Source: an uncultured Maribacter sp.
GTDB taxonomy: Bacteria > Bacteroidota > Bacteroidia > Flavobacteriales > Flavobacteriaceae
Direction: 5' to 3'
Assembly: GCF_947496775.1 (NCBI RefSeq)
Contig: NZ_CANMDU010000002.1
Coordinates: forward strand, 310,001-374,000
DNA length: 64,000 nucleotides
Positions 46,299 through 53,842 of the stretch are shown here, piece after piece (the stretch's first letter is position 1; every line of letters starts with the position of its first letter). A model generated the notes under the pieces. The model was not told the DNA's origin. It saw only the letters and a program-made list of their open reading frames with translations, and searched no databases. Position numbers and translations under genes: made by a program.

Positions 46299-47105
46299 AT
46301 GAAAGATACATTAGAAATTTTAGTGGAAAAGGCCAATTTGGGCGACAGAAAAGCTTTGGAATCGGTAGTGCTAAACATCAAGGATTACATTTACAACCTA
46401 TCCTTGAAAATGTTGCTCTACTCTGAGGATGCTGAAGATGCAACGCAAGAAATACTTATCAAGGTGATAACTCATTTGAGCACTTTCAATCATAAAAGCA
46501 AGTTTGTGACTTGGGTTTATCGAGTAGCAACTAATTATTTAATAACCTATAAAGGTAAAAAAAGTAAAGAGTTTGCAATGTCTTTTGGTGATTATGCAGA
46601 CTTAATAGATACCGGTCGTTCCGATACAGTTAGATATTCGAGCAATGAAGGTGAACTTTCTCTTTTAGAAGAAGAGGTAAAGGTAAGTTGTACGCAAGGT
46701 TTGTTGCTTTGTTTGAATTCCGTGGATAGAATGGTGTACATTTTGACTGAAATTTTAGAGTTTAATAGTGTTGAAGGTTCAGAAATAATGGAAATTACGG
46801 CTGAAAATTATAGAAAGAAAGTGTCACGCTCGAGAGCCAAAATTCGAAATTTTTTAAATAATAAATGTGGGCTGTCAAACCCTAAAAACCCCTGTCGCTG
46901 TAATAAAAAGATTGATTTTCTTGTTGACCAAAAAATTGTAAATCCAAAAGAATTAAGGTTTGCTGGTTTTTCGAAAAGAAGTATCGATTTGGTTGAGAAA
47001 TTAGGCGAATTAGAGAAGTCCATTGCCATTTACCGTTCTGTTCCTAAAGCTCATGCACCAATGACAATTTTTAATAATATAAAACAAGCGTTAGCACTCG
47101 ATTAA
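46299..47105 (+). CDS. ECF-like sigma-70 factor with Cys-rich C-terminal tail (paralog 2)
   Basis: About 268 residues starting MKDTLEILVEKANLGDRKAL; the upstream ATG at 46209 adds 30 unrelated residues and is rejected by comparison with the paralog at 35672. Region 2 is YNLSLKMLLYSEDAEDATQEI and FVTWVYRVATNYLITY. Region 4 is weak, with the YRKKVSRSRAKIRNFL helix. The tail has NNKCGLSNPKNPCRCNKKI, then about 80 residues (KELRFAGFSKRSIDLVEKLGE). The four-Cys motif is shared with paralog 1. Two genes follow closely: a membrane protein and an MGMT-like protein. Confidence 0.87.
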   Translation: MKDTLEILVEKANLGDRKALESVVLNIKDYIYNLSLKMLLYSEDAEDATQEILIKVITHLSTFNHKSKFVTWVYRVATNYLITYKGKKSKEFAMSFGDYADLIDTGRSDTVRYSSNEGELSLLEEEVKVSCTQGLLLCLNSVDRMVYILTEILEFNSVEGSEIMEITAENYRKKVSRSRAKIRNFLNNKCGLSNPKNPCRCNKKIDFLVDQKIVNPKELRFAGFSKRSIDLVEKLGELEKSIAIYRSVPKAHAPMTIFNNIKQALALD

Positions 47106-47107
47106 AT

Positions 47108-47554
47108 ATGATTACCAAAAAATTCAATAGGAAACACTTTGTTGTCATTACGTTGCTGACCAGTATTTGGATTAACATTTCCGAGGTTTTTAGATATTTT
47201 GTATTTGTTAAACCACGTATAAAGTCTTTTTTTGACTATAAGCAGGGTGTTGCGGATATGGACTTAGGTATTTTCGCTATTTGGGGGTTTTGGGACACTC
47301 TTTTAACAGGTTTCCTAGTTTTTGTTTTTTGGCTCTATTCTAGGGTTTTTAGGAGTTCCAATTGGTCAGTTTTCATTTCGGGCACTATAGTTTGGTCGGC
47401 TGTTTTCGTTATTTTTTGGGTTGCAACAGCAAATATGGGATTGTCGGAATGGAAAATTCTATGGATAACATTGCCTTTAAGTTGGCTGGAAATGACAATT
47501 GGTGCTTGGATTGCATCTAAACTTTATAAAAAATACGAAAATGACGAAATGTAA
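47108..47554 (+). CDS. Four-span membrane protein of the Cys-tail sigma run
   Basis: A 148-residue protein with four membrane spans and a short, charged C-terminus (KLYKKYENDEM). Landmarks are IWINISEVFRYFVFVKPRI after the first span and FWDTLLTGFLVFVFW in the middle. I do not recognise the family. It starts 2 bases after the sigma gene and overlaps the MGMT-like gene by 14 bases, so the three are one operon. A role as membrane-bound regulator of the sigma factor is inference. Confidence 0.7.
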   Translation: MITKKFNRKHFVVITLLTSIWINISEVFRYFVFVKPRIKSFFDYKQGVADMDLGIFAIWGFWDTLLTGFLVFVFWLYSRVFRSSNWSVFISGTIVWSAVFVIFWVATANMGLSEWKILWITLPLSWLEMTIGAWIASKLYKKYENDEM

Positions 47555-47957
47555 AATAATAGATATCCCAACAAAGATGGAAAAGTTTTATGGGAAAGGA
47601 AAAATGTTACACCCTTCGATCGAAGAAATAGAAGAACTTGTAAAAACCATTCCTAAAGGTTTCGTGGCTACGATAGATGCACTCGCAAAGCGTCTGGCAA
47701 AAGATTTTGGCACGGACGTAACTTGTCCAATGAGAACAGGAAATGCTATAAAGAAAATCTCTGAACGCTATTCAAATGATAATATCGATTTGAAAACTCC
47801 GTTTTGGCGTGTAATCCGTTCTGATAAAATGATTATTAAGTCGAAAAATTTTGATTTTTGTGCATCTAAAATCGAGGACGAAGGCTTCAAATTACTTTTC
47901 ACAAAATCTGGTGCTATAAAACTAGATGTCAATGGCAACAGAATGTTCTTTTTTTAG
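47541..47957 (+). CDS. MGMT/Ada DNA-binding-like protein
   Basis: About 138 residues starting MTKCKIIDIPTKMEKFYGKG; the upstream ATG at 47499 is inside the preceding membrane gene and unlikely. TIPKGFVATIDALAKRLA, CPMRTGNAIKKI and FWRVIRSDKMI follow the order of the winged-helix DNA-binding domain of O6-alkylguanine transferases. The PCHR active-site Cys motif is absent, so it cannot repair by alkyl transfer; it is like alkyltransferase-like proteins that only bind DNA. The family assignment is from memory. It is the last gene of the sigma run. Confidence 0.65.
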   Translation: MTKCKIIDIPTKMEKFYGKGKMLHPSIEEIEELVKTIPKGFVATIDALAKRLAKDFGTDVTCPMRTGNAIKKISERYSNDNIDLKTPFWRVIRSDKMIIKSKNFDFCASKIEDEGFKLLFTKSGAIKLDVNGNRMFFF

Positions 47958-48147
47958 AAAAATAGACCCTAACGATTACTATTATTCTTAATGCAGCTAA
48001 AACATTTTTTTCCACTTTTTTTATTATTAACACTTTAATGTTTAATTAAAACTGAGGCGAAATTATCATGATAAGAAGTTCCTAAGATAGGAAGATAGCG
48101 TTGGGCCTATTGAGGGCATAGTTTTTATTGTAGTGCTTTTTAAAATT

Positions 48148-48600
48148 TTAGTGTTTTTCGGAATCATTGAATTGCCATAATACATTAACAATTTTCCATC
48201 TGTCATTCAGTTTTACTATATGCATATAATCAATCCAATCTTCAGCAATAAGCTTCACTGAAGCCGTCTTGTCAAAAACATCCAGTATTATAACTTCTTT
48301 TTTAGAGTTTTTTAAAAATCTTTTGCCATCCTTATTATACGTTTCTGAAAGTAGAATCATATAATCCCTAAAAGATTCTCTTAAATATTCTTTTCCAGTT
48401 TTTTTATGCGTCCAAAAAGTTCTTTTAACCATTCTGGGATGAGCAGCTCTCTCAAATTGTTCGGGTTTAGCATCGTATTGAGACTCTATATAGTCTAAAG
48501 CAGCTTGTCTAATATCCAAAGAATCTTGTTTTGTTTGACCCAAAACATAAAAAGTTGAAAAAAAAAGAAGTGATACTGTAAGAATCAAAGATTGTTTCAT
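48148..48600 (-). CDS. Exported lumazine-binding-like (NTF2-fold) protein
   Basis: A 150-residue protein. MKQSLILTVSLLFFSTFYVLGQ is a signal peptide. QAALDYIESQYDAKPEQFERAAHPRMVKR and AEDWIDYMHIVKLNDRWKIVNVLW match the putative lumazine-binding (Lumazine_bd_2) group of the NTF2-like fold. Function is unknown; it is periplasmic by its leader. An IS481 remnant lies 36 bases upstream of the ATG, so its promoter may have been changed by that insertion. Confidence 0.82.
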   Translation of the reverse strand: MKQSLILTVSLLFFSTFYVLGQTKQDSLDIRQAALDYIESQYDAKPEQFERAAHPRMVKRTFWTHKKTGKEYLRESFRDYMILLSETYNKDGKRFLKNSKKEVIILDVFDKTASVKLIAEDWIDYMHIVKLNDRWKIVNVLWQFNDSEKH

Positions 48601-48636
48601 AATAAATTTTTATAGATATCTTATTTTGTTAGAAAA

Positions 48637-48656
48637 GGGACATAGTTTACATAAGT
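48637..48656. mobile_element. IS481-element end (inverted-repeat-like)
   Basis: GGGACATAGTTTACATAAGT lies 24 bases beyond the stop of the transposase remnant at 48680. It matches 19 of 20 bases at 60169-60188, which supports its reading as a transposon end. Confidence 0.6.
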
Positions 48657-48679
48657 AAAATATTAGGGTTTACACTAAA

Positions 48680-49034
48680 TTAGTTTTTAACCTTGTAAAT
48701 TGTTGTTTTTCTAAGATGTTTTTCATCAAAGTATCCTAAAAGTACGTTTCTATAAAACACTCTCCAAATTCCATTTCCAAGTTCTTCAATGGAGGCGTAT
48801 TTTCTTTTTGAGGCTGCTTACCCAAAAATAGGGCTTTTATCTCACCGCTCCTCTTTCTTTAACTTTAAGAACTATAAATTTGATATCATATTAAAAATTG
48901 GGTATTCTTTCCACAAAAGGTCTGGTGGTAAAATCATGTAAATCAGCAGCTGTTTGCATATCTAAAACTTCATGTGGTCTTGTTTTATTATATAGATTTT
49001 CCAGGTGATTAAAACGTATTTGCTGTGTTTCCAT
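48680..49034 (-). pseudogene. IS481-family transposase remnant (C-terminal part, frameshifted)
   Basis: On the minus strand, 49034-48891 encodes METQQIRFNHLENLYNKTRP followed by HEVLDMQTAADLHDF, which is the end of the DDE integrase domain with its YNxxRPHExL signature. A shifted frame down to 48680 continues with SIEELGNGIWRVFYRN and VLLGYFDEKHL, the usual IS481 tail. The first two thirds of the gene are missing. The remnant begins exactly at the stop codon of the SRPBCC gene, so that gene's end may mark a deletion junction. Confidence 0.82.
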
Positions 49035-50164
49035 TATTTTTTATTTTTATTCAATTTCGAAATCCGTATTTTTTTTTCTTCAGAAATTTCTCCTGTTTCG
49101 GCATATATTTTCAGGTCATTTAATACTAATAAAACCTGTTTAGTCATTGTTTTTGTAATTACTCTTCCTAAAATAAATCCCATAAATTTGGTTAAATGCA
49201 TAGTTACATTCATTTCTACTACCGATTTATTTTGACTGATTTTATACACTTTCCAATGATTTTGGGCAAGCTTCACAAAACCAGGAGCACCTTCAGTTAA
49301 TTCGTATGCCAATTCTTTTTTCTCATCGCTAAACATAATCAACTCTTCTACCAACTTCTTATGATTTGATACACACACTCTTTCATTACAAGTGGTTCCT
49401 TCAAATTTTGCTTCTCCAGCTCCTTCTGAATGATCTAAAGTAGAAGTCCAATCACTTACTTTATCAAACTCTCTGAGGATTGCCCAAAGTGAGTCGGCCG
49501 AAACATTGATAGTGTCACTTTTTAGTTTCTTCTTAACAATCCTGTATTTCGATTTTTGATTGGCCTCATCTTTTTCAAGTTCTTTAATTCTATCCTTTTT
49601 TGAGGGTGAAACATCTTCATTTTCGGCATAATATTTTATATCATATGATAATTCATCACCATTTTTATTTATTACTTTTAACATAGGCTTTTTTAGGAAA
49701 AAGGCATGAAATTTTTTCATATTCATCAGAGTTGTCGTTTTGAGTGCTGACTTGTTATGTCCGTAATCAATAACCTCATAATGTGTCTCGTTAGAAATAA
49801 TAAACCTAGGGAATTTGGTGGAAGCAAATTTTATTATTCTATTAACAGGATCGTAAACAATCAAGTCTTCATGAGATTCATGATGACCTTTAGTGTTCAC
49901 AATGCTAACCCTCTTACTCCAAGGAACACCTTTAAATTTTTCTGCCCCAAAAAACTTCGTGCTGTCTAGTAATGTACTCCAAACAGAGATGTCGGGCTGG
50001 TTGATTATTTTCCAAAGTGAATCGGCCGATACATCTATTATTTCACTTGTTCTTACTGTTTTTATCTCGGTATATTTCTCTCCATTCTGTGCCATAATTT
50101 TCGAAGTAATTGTTGCAATTGATAATGCGATTACCATTAAAATGTTCAGTCGCTTTATTTTCAT
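49034..50164 (-). CDS. Exported protein with two tandem SRPBCC domains
   Basis: About 376 residues starting MKIKRLNILMVIALSIATIT, a signal peptide ending near IMAQ. Two homologous domains follow. The first opens IIDVSADSLWKIINQPDISV and the second INVSADSLWAILREFDKVSD, an internal duplication of the START-like polyketide-cyclase type. Such folds bind hydrophobic ligands in a deep cavity. The product is periplasmic or secreted. A putative AraC binding site lies 48 bases upstream, shared in sequence with one before the AraC gene. The ending KLNKNKK abuts an IS481 remnant. Confidence 0.8.
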   Translation of the reverse strand: MKIKRLNILMVIALSIATITSKIMAQNGEKYTEIKTVRTSEIIDVSADSLWKIINQPDISVWSTLLDSTKFFGAEKFKGVPWSKRVSIVNTKGHHESHEDLIVYDPVNRIIKFASTKFPRFIISNETHYEVIDYGHNKSALKTTTLMNMKKFHAFFLKKPMLKVINKNGDELSYDIKYYAENEDVSPSKKDRIKELEKDEANQKSKYRIVKKKLKSDTINVSADSLWAILREFDKVSDWTSTLDHSEGAGEAKFEGTTCNERVCVSNHKKLVEELIMFSDEKKELAYELTEGAPGFVKLAQNHWKVYKISQNKSVVEMNVTMHLTKFMGFILGRVITKTMTKQVLLVLNDLKIYAETGEISEEKKIRISKLNKNKK

Positions 50165-50211
50165 GTTTTTATTTTTAATACTACAAAAATATGCGACCAA
50201 GCAGGCATAAA

Positions 50212-50229
50212 CTTGTCTAGAAAGTTTTA
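50212..50229. promoter_or_regulatory. Putative AraC site before the SRPBCC gene
   Basis: CTTGTCT-AGA-AAGTTTTA lies 48 bases before the SRPBCC ATG, in the short gap after the AraC gene. The same 7+8 bases with a different 3-base spacer occur at 51114-51131. A third, weaker copy (TCTGAGAAGTTTGA) overlaps the AraC 3' end about two turns away at 50236-50249. Confidence 0.6.
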
Positions 50230-51078
50230 GCTTTTATCTGAGAAGTTTGATCTATACTCAGATGGAGAAATTCCATATTTGGCTTTAAACACTCTTGACA
50301 TGTGTGCAAGAGTTTTAAATTCACAATCGAAGGCAATATTACTTATAGAATCATTAGAAACAGGAAGAAGCTCTGCAACCTTTTCTATGCGCCTTCGAAT
50401 TAAGTAATTGTTTGGAGTATCTCCGTAAATCTTTTTGAAGGTCTTTTTGAAAGTAGACAGGCTTTGGTTTGTTAATTGAGCCAATTCTTTAATTCCAAGG
50501 GAGGAGCAAATATGAGCATTAATAACTTCTTTGAATTCGAATGTTTTCTTTTCATAAAGGTTAGCCATTATGCTGAGTACCTGAGAACTATTGTTAGAAT
50601 CTAGCAGATGAATGATGAGTTCATTTAGTTTCAACTTAAGCAATTCATCAGATACTAATTCAGGGTTCTCGAAAAAAGAAATAAGACTATTTACGTATTG
50701 CTCCAATAATTTATTAGTACCAATCATTGCTGAATTTACAGTAAGCTCATGAGCTGATTCTGTTGGGAAAGGAAGGGGAGAGCTATCATGAAGCTTTTCA
50801 AGAACGTCCTTATGAAATTTAATAACAATGGCTTTGTAATTGGTTCTGCCATCTACAGCTGTTGTACTAAATGTGCTATTACCGGATTTGGCTAATACTG
50901 CCTGATTCTTATTTAAATGAAGTTCTTCGGTTTCAGAGTAATTTATACAGCCACCTTCAAGGATATAGACAAACCCAGCCTCATCTTCTGGCATTGGTGT
51001 GGCCATTTTAATGGGTCGTGTTATTGTAACTAAATTGAACAGCGGTTTTCCAAATAGTTCTATTGTTTTTATTTCCAT
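50227..51078 (-). CDS. AraC-family transcriptional regulator
   Basis: A 283-residue protein. The N-terminal sensor half is a cupin-like fold (GFVYILEGGCINY), and the C-terminal double HTH covers about 185-280. GIKELAQLTNQSLSTFKKTFK and SISNIAFDCEFKTLAHMSRVFK give the two recognition helices, and YGISPSEYR the closing signature. It shares a 62-base gap with the SRPBCC gene downstream, and near-identical 18-base elements lie before each of them. Confidence 0.93.
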   Translation of the reverse strand: MEIKTIELFGKPLFNLVTITRPIKMATPMPEDEAGFVYILEGGCINYSETEELHLNKNQAVLAKSGNSTFSTTAVDGRTNYKAIVIKFHKDVLEKLHDSSPLPFPTESAHELTVNSAMIGTNKLLEQYVNSLISFFENPELVSDELLKLKLNELIIHLLDSNNSSQVLSIMANLYEKKTFEFKEVINAHICSSLGIKELAQLTNQSLSTFKKTFKKIYGDTPNNYLIRRRIEKVAELLPVSNDSISNIAFDCEFKTLAHMSRVFKAKYGISPSEYRSNFSDKS

Positions 51079-51113
51079 AATAGTTCAAAACTAAACTGAA
51101 AATTTCATTTGAG

Positions 51114-51131
51114 CTTGTCTGAGAAGTTTTA
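51114..51131. promoter_or_regulatory. Putative AraC site before the araC-type gene
   Basis: CTTGTCT-GAG-AAGTTTTA lies 35 bases before the AraC ATG and repeats the element at 50212-50229, in the same orientation relative to the gene. This suggests that the AraC protein controls both itself and the SRPBCC gene. Confidence 0.6.
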
Positions 51132-51302
51132 TTTATCCGATATATGAAACACTACTTTGTTGTGTACTTGTTATTTTTTAACATTCTGTATATCATATCT
51201 CTATAAGAGAATTTAACACTAAATGTTAAAAATAGTTTACATTATGTAAATAATTGTTAACTTTGAGTTATGATTAACTAACTTAGTTAAAAAGAAGTGA
51301 TA

Positions 51303-51758
51303 ATGACCATACAAGTACAAAAGGTAGTTTTTAATTTCGTTACAACCATTTTAATAATGGGAGGATATCTATTTTATGTTTTTGAAATTCAAGGAGATAT
51401 TAATCTTCCGAAGGTTTTGGATATTAAATTTTGGGGTGTTTTCATATTAGAATTAACAATGTTAATGGTTCTTGCAAAAATCATCCTGTTCATTTTATTT
51501 GCGATTTTCAAAAAAGTAAATAACAGAAATAAAGATGAAGAAGATTTAGGTTTTATAGATGAGCGAGATAAGCTCATAGAAATGAAATCGGATCGTTACA
51601 GTCATTGGATTGCAATGTTTGGATTTATGGTTTCAATGATTCCTGTATCTATGGGTTATTCTGTCCATTATATGTTTATAACCATTTTGAGTTTTGGGTT
51701 TGTGTCATCAGTAATGAGTGACGTTTGGAAAATCTATTTTTACAATAAAGGACTTTAA
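51303..51758 (+). CDS. DUF2178-like membrane protein
   Basis: About 151 residues starting MTIQVQKVVFNFVTTIL; a GTG two codons earlier is not needed. Four membrane spans in two pairs flank a cytoplasmic loop containing FIDERDKLIEMKSDRYSHW, the DERD-type motif of the DUF2178 group. It starts one base before its XRE-type partner (TAA at 51756, ATG at 51760). Membrane protein plus XRE regulator is a recurrent two-gene unit in bacteria; its function is not known. Confidence 0.78.
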   Translation: MTIQVQKVVFNFVTTILIMGGYLFYVFEIQGDINLPKVLDIKFWGVFILELTMLMVLAKIILFILFAIFKKVNNRNKDEEDLGFIDERDKLIEMKSDRYSHWIAMFGFMVSMIPVSMGYSVHYMFITILSFGFVSSVMSDVWKIYFYNKGL

Positions 51759-51759
51759 G

Positions 51760-51996
51760 ATGGGCAAAGACCATATTCAAAACAAGATAAGAACCTTACG
51801 TTTTTTCAAAGACGAAATGACACAAAAACAATTGGCCGAGGAAGTTGGGGTTACAAGACAAACCGTGGCTGCTATCGAAAGTGGGAAGTATTCTCCCTCT
51901 CTTGAACTAGCCTTTAGAATCTCAAGCGTTTTTAATGTCACTTTGGATGAAGTATTTACTTATGATTCGTCAAAGGATAAATTCAAAAAAAAATGA
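51760..51996 (+). CDS. XRE-family HTH regulator (YgzD/YozG-like)
   Basis: A 78-residue protein starting MGKDHIQNKIRTLRFFKDEM; the upstream ATG at 51718 lies within the membrane gene and is unlikely. TQKQLAEEVGVTRQTVAAIE and GKYSPSLELAFRISSVF make the classical five-helix Cro/CI fold. There is no ligand domain. It is coupled to the preceding membrane protein gene, which may sequester or sense for it. Confidence 0.9.
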   Translation: MGKDHIQNKIRTLRFFKDEMTQKQLAEEVGVTRQTVAAIESGKYSPSLELAFRISSVFNVTLDEVFTYDSSKDKFKKK

Positions 51997-52206
51997 TTCA
52001 AGCCCAAATGCAATTAGTTTGTCCGTGGATATAGAAGATGCCGATTAGGACCTTGTAGTCTCATCTAATTTCCGCAAAGAGCAAGATATTATATAAATGG
52101 TTAAAAGTGTAGGCATTGTATGTGAAGCTCTAATAGACTAATGATTTTATAATATCAAAATTGGAGTTGTAATTGATAAATACTTAAAATCTAAAAATTG
52201 TAAAAA

Positions 52207-52845
52207 ATGAGTAAGTCGAAAAAATTCTGGGATAATGCATCAAAAAACTATGATAATACGGAGGAACGTTTTGAATATATTCACAGTAAGTCTAGAGAAA
52301 ATGCAAAAAAGTACCTTAATGACAGTGATATTGTCCTAGATTTTGGATGTGGAACAGGGACCACGTCATGTGAGCTTTCTAGTCATGTGAAACAGATTCA
52401 TGCTATAGATATATCACCCAAGATGATTGAAATAGCAAAAGAGAAAGCAATTGTTAATAAAGTTGAAAATGTAAACTTCGAGCATGGCGAAATTTTTGAT
52501 AAAAAATATGAAAAGGAATCATTTGATAAGATTTTGGCATTCAATATGTTACATACAGTTCCTGATCCGCATTTAGTCTTGAATAAAATCAATGAATTAC
52601 TAAAACCAGAAGGGTTATTTATTTCTATAACACCTTGCTTACGCGATAAAATGTCATTTCTGGTTAGTATGCAGATTCAGCTCGTACGAATCATGTGTAA
52701 AGTTGGAATAATTCCTGTTCCAATTAGGCGGCTTAAAAGTATAGAATTGGATGATTTAATGGTAAAGGGTAATTTTAAGACTGTTGAAACCGAAATGATA
52801 TATAAAGATGCATCAAGCTATTTTATCGTAGCAAAAAAAGTATAG
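52207..52845 (+). CDS. Class I SAM-dependent methyltransferase
   Basis: A 212-residue protein. VLDFGCGTGTTSCEL is motif I for S-adenosylmethionine. AIDISPKMIEIAKEKA holds the acidic ribose-binding residue, and ILAFNMLHTVPDP is motif IV. The start WDNASKNYDNTEERFEYI is common in ubiquinone- or lipid-type and small-molecule methyltransferases. Substrate unknown. It lies 210 bases after the XRE gene. Confidence 0.9.
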   Translation: MSKSKKFWDNASKNYDNTEERFEYIHSKSRENAKKYLNDSDIVLDFGCGTGTTSCELSSHVKQIHAIDISPKMIEIAKEKAIVNKVENVNFEHGEIFDKKYEKESFDKILAFNMLHTVPDPHLVLNKINELLKPEGLFISITPCLRDKMSFLVSMQIQLVRIMCKVGIIPVPIRRLKSIELDDLMVKGNFKTVETEMIYKDASSYFIVAKKV

Positions 52846-53065
52846 ATTGAAAAAATGAGTGAAAAGCAAAATGCCGAAAAAAATTATTCTTAAAGTTTAG
52901 ATATTTCTTTTATAGCTTCTTTCAGGGCTGGTTATAATGAGACACAGAGCGTTTGTGTGGAACATAAGTGCAAAAATGGACTTACTGGTTTTTACTCACA
53001 AGTGTTTTCAATGCAATTCAGTCAGGTTTTGTTTCGGTTCAAAATTTTCAATAAAGCCATGTAAA

Positions 53066-53100
53066 GCAGGGGGAGTAAACTAGCATTTACTTTCCCCTGC
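53066..53100. other. Long stem-loop of unknown role
   Basis: GCAGGGGGAGTAAA and TTTACTTTCCCCTGC pair over nearly their full length around a 6-base loop, with one bulge. There is no T tract, so it is not a standard terminator. It overlaps the 3' end of a decayed minus-strand frame. Confidence 0.6.
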
Positions 53101-53285
53101 GCACATAATTAAATCCTTTTGTTTTGTATTTCTTATCCTTGTTTAAAGCAAAAACCCAAAGATTTTGTTGATCTTCATAAAAATACAAAACCCTGCGTTT
53201 AAGCCCGAATACCGTATTGTTTATAAGTTGTGTTATAAAGTGCTTTTTAATGGTATGTTTATCTGATATTAATGCGAGTCTCGTT
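53087..53285 (-). pseudogene. Orphan 3' coding fragment, family unknown
   Basis: An open minus-strand frame with coding-like composition but no start codon: INNTVFGLKRRVLYFYEDQQ, then NLWVFALNKDKKYKTKGFNY and a final VRRGK before the stop. It is truncated upstream where it meets the end of the ankyrin gene. I cannot name the family; it looks like the C-terminus of a larger protein left by a deletion. Confidence 0.45.
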
Positions 53286-53759
53286 TAGACCTTTATCTTT
53301 TAAATAATAACCTAATTCCTTGACATCACCAACATTTGCATGATGTAGTAATGTAAAACCATGGGGCCCCTTAGCAAATATTAATTCAGGATAAGTCTCT
53401 AAAGTAAGCTTTACTAAGTCTGTTTTTCCTAACATAGTAAGCGTAAATAAATTGACTCTTGCTCCTTTCGAAATTAGGTAATTGGCAATTTCTTTGTTGC
53501 CTAAATGAGCTGCCCCTTCAATCGCTTCTTCATAATCCGAATTACCCCAGTCATAACTGGAATATAGTAAGTTTGGATGTTCATTCAGCATTTCTTTTAC
53601 CAAAGGCAAGTTTTTATGACCAGCAACTACAAATTCTTTAACTAACTTTATGTCAATAGGTTCTGGTTCTTTAAACTCTTGAGCAAATGAAAAAGTTGGA
53701 GTAAAACTAGCTAAGGCAATTCCTCCCAATGAGTTTTTAATAAATGTTTTTCTATTCAT
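53259..53759 (-). CDS. Exported ankyrin-repeat protein
   Basis: About 166 residues starting MNRKTFIKNSLGGIALASF; an ATG 33 bases earlier adds an unlikely leader. The start looks like a Tat-type or Sec signal (Arg-Lys-x-Phe-x-Lys) ending near FSFAQ. Ankyrin units then follow: VVAGHKNLPLVKEMLNEHPN, EEAIEGAAHLGNKEIANYLI, and PHGFTLLHHANVGDVKELGYYL. A broken copy with the same opening and ending lies at 36492-36766. Its partner is unknown; it is upstream of a decayed frame and downstream of an AraC-type gene. Confidence 0.82.
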   Translation of the reverse strand: MNRKTFIKNSLGGIALASFTPTFSFAQEFKEPEPIDIKLVKEFVVAGHKNLPLVKEMLNEHPNLLYSSYDWGNSDYEEAIEGAAHLGNKEIANYLISKGARVNLFTLTMLGKTDLVKLTLETYPELIFAKGPHGFTLLHHANVGDVKELGYYLKDKGLNETRINIR

Positions 53760-53842
53760 GAAATTGATTTTAATTATAAGAGCTAAAATCAATGTTTAAA
53801 AGCTAAAATTCTTTAAGAAACCTGTTTCTTAAGATGAAAAAC

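Noticed and set aside
47499-47540. Upstream start for the MGMT-like gene
   Set aside because: It lies inside the membrane-protein gene and adds residues unrelated to the family; the ATG at 47541 fits better.
31304-48147. A prophage or conjugative element
   Set aside because: No integrase, relaxase, portal, capsid or tail genes are present; the accessory character comes from small regulator units and one IS remnant.
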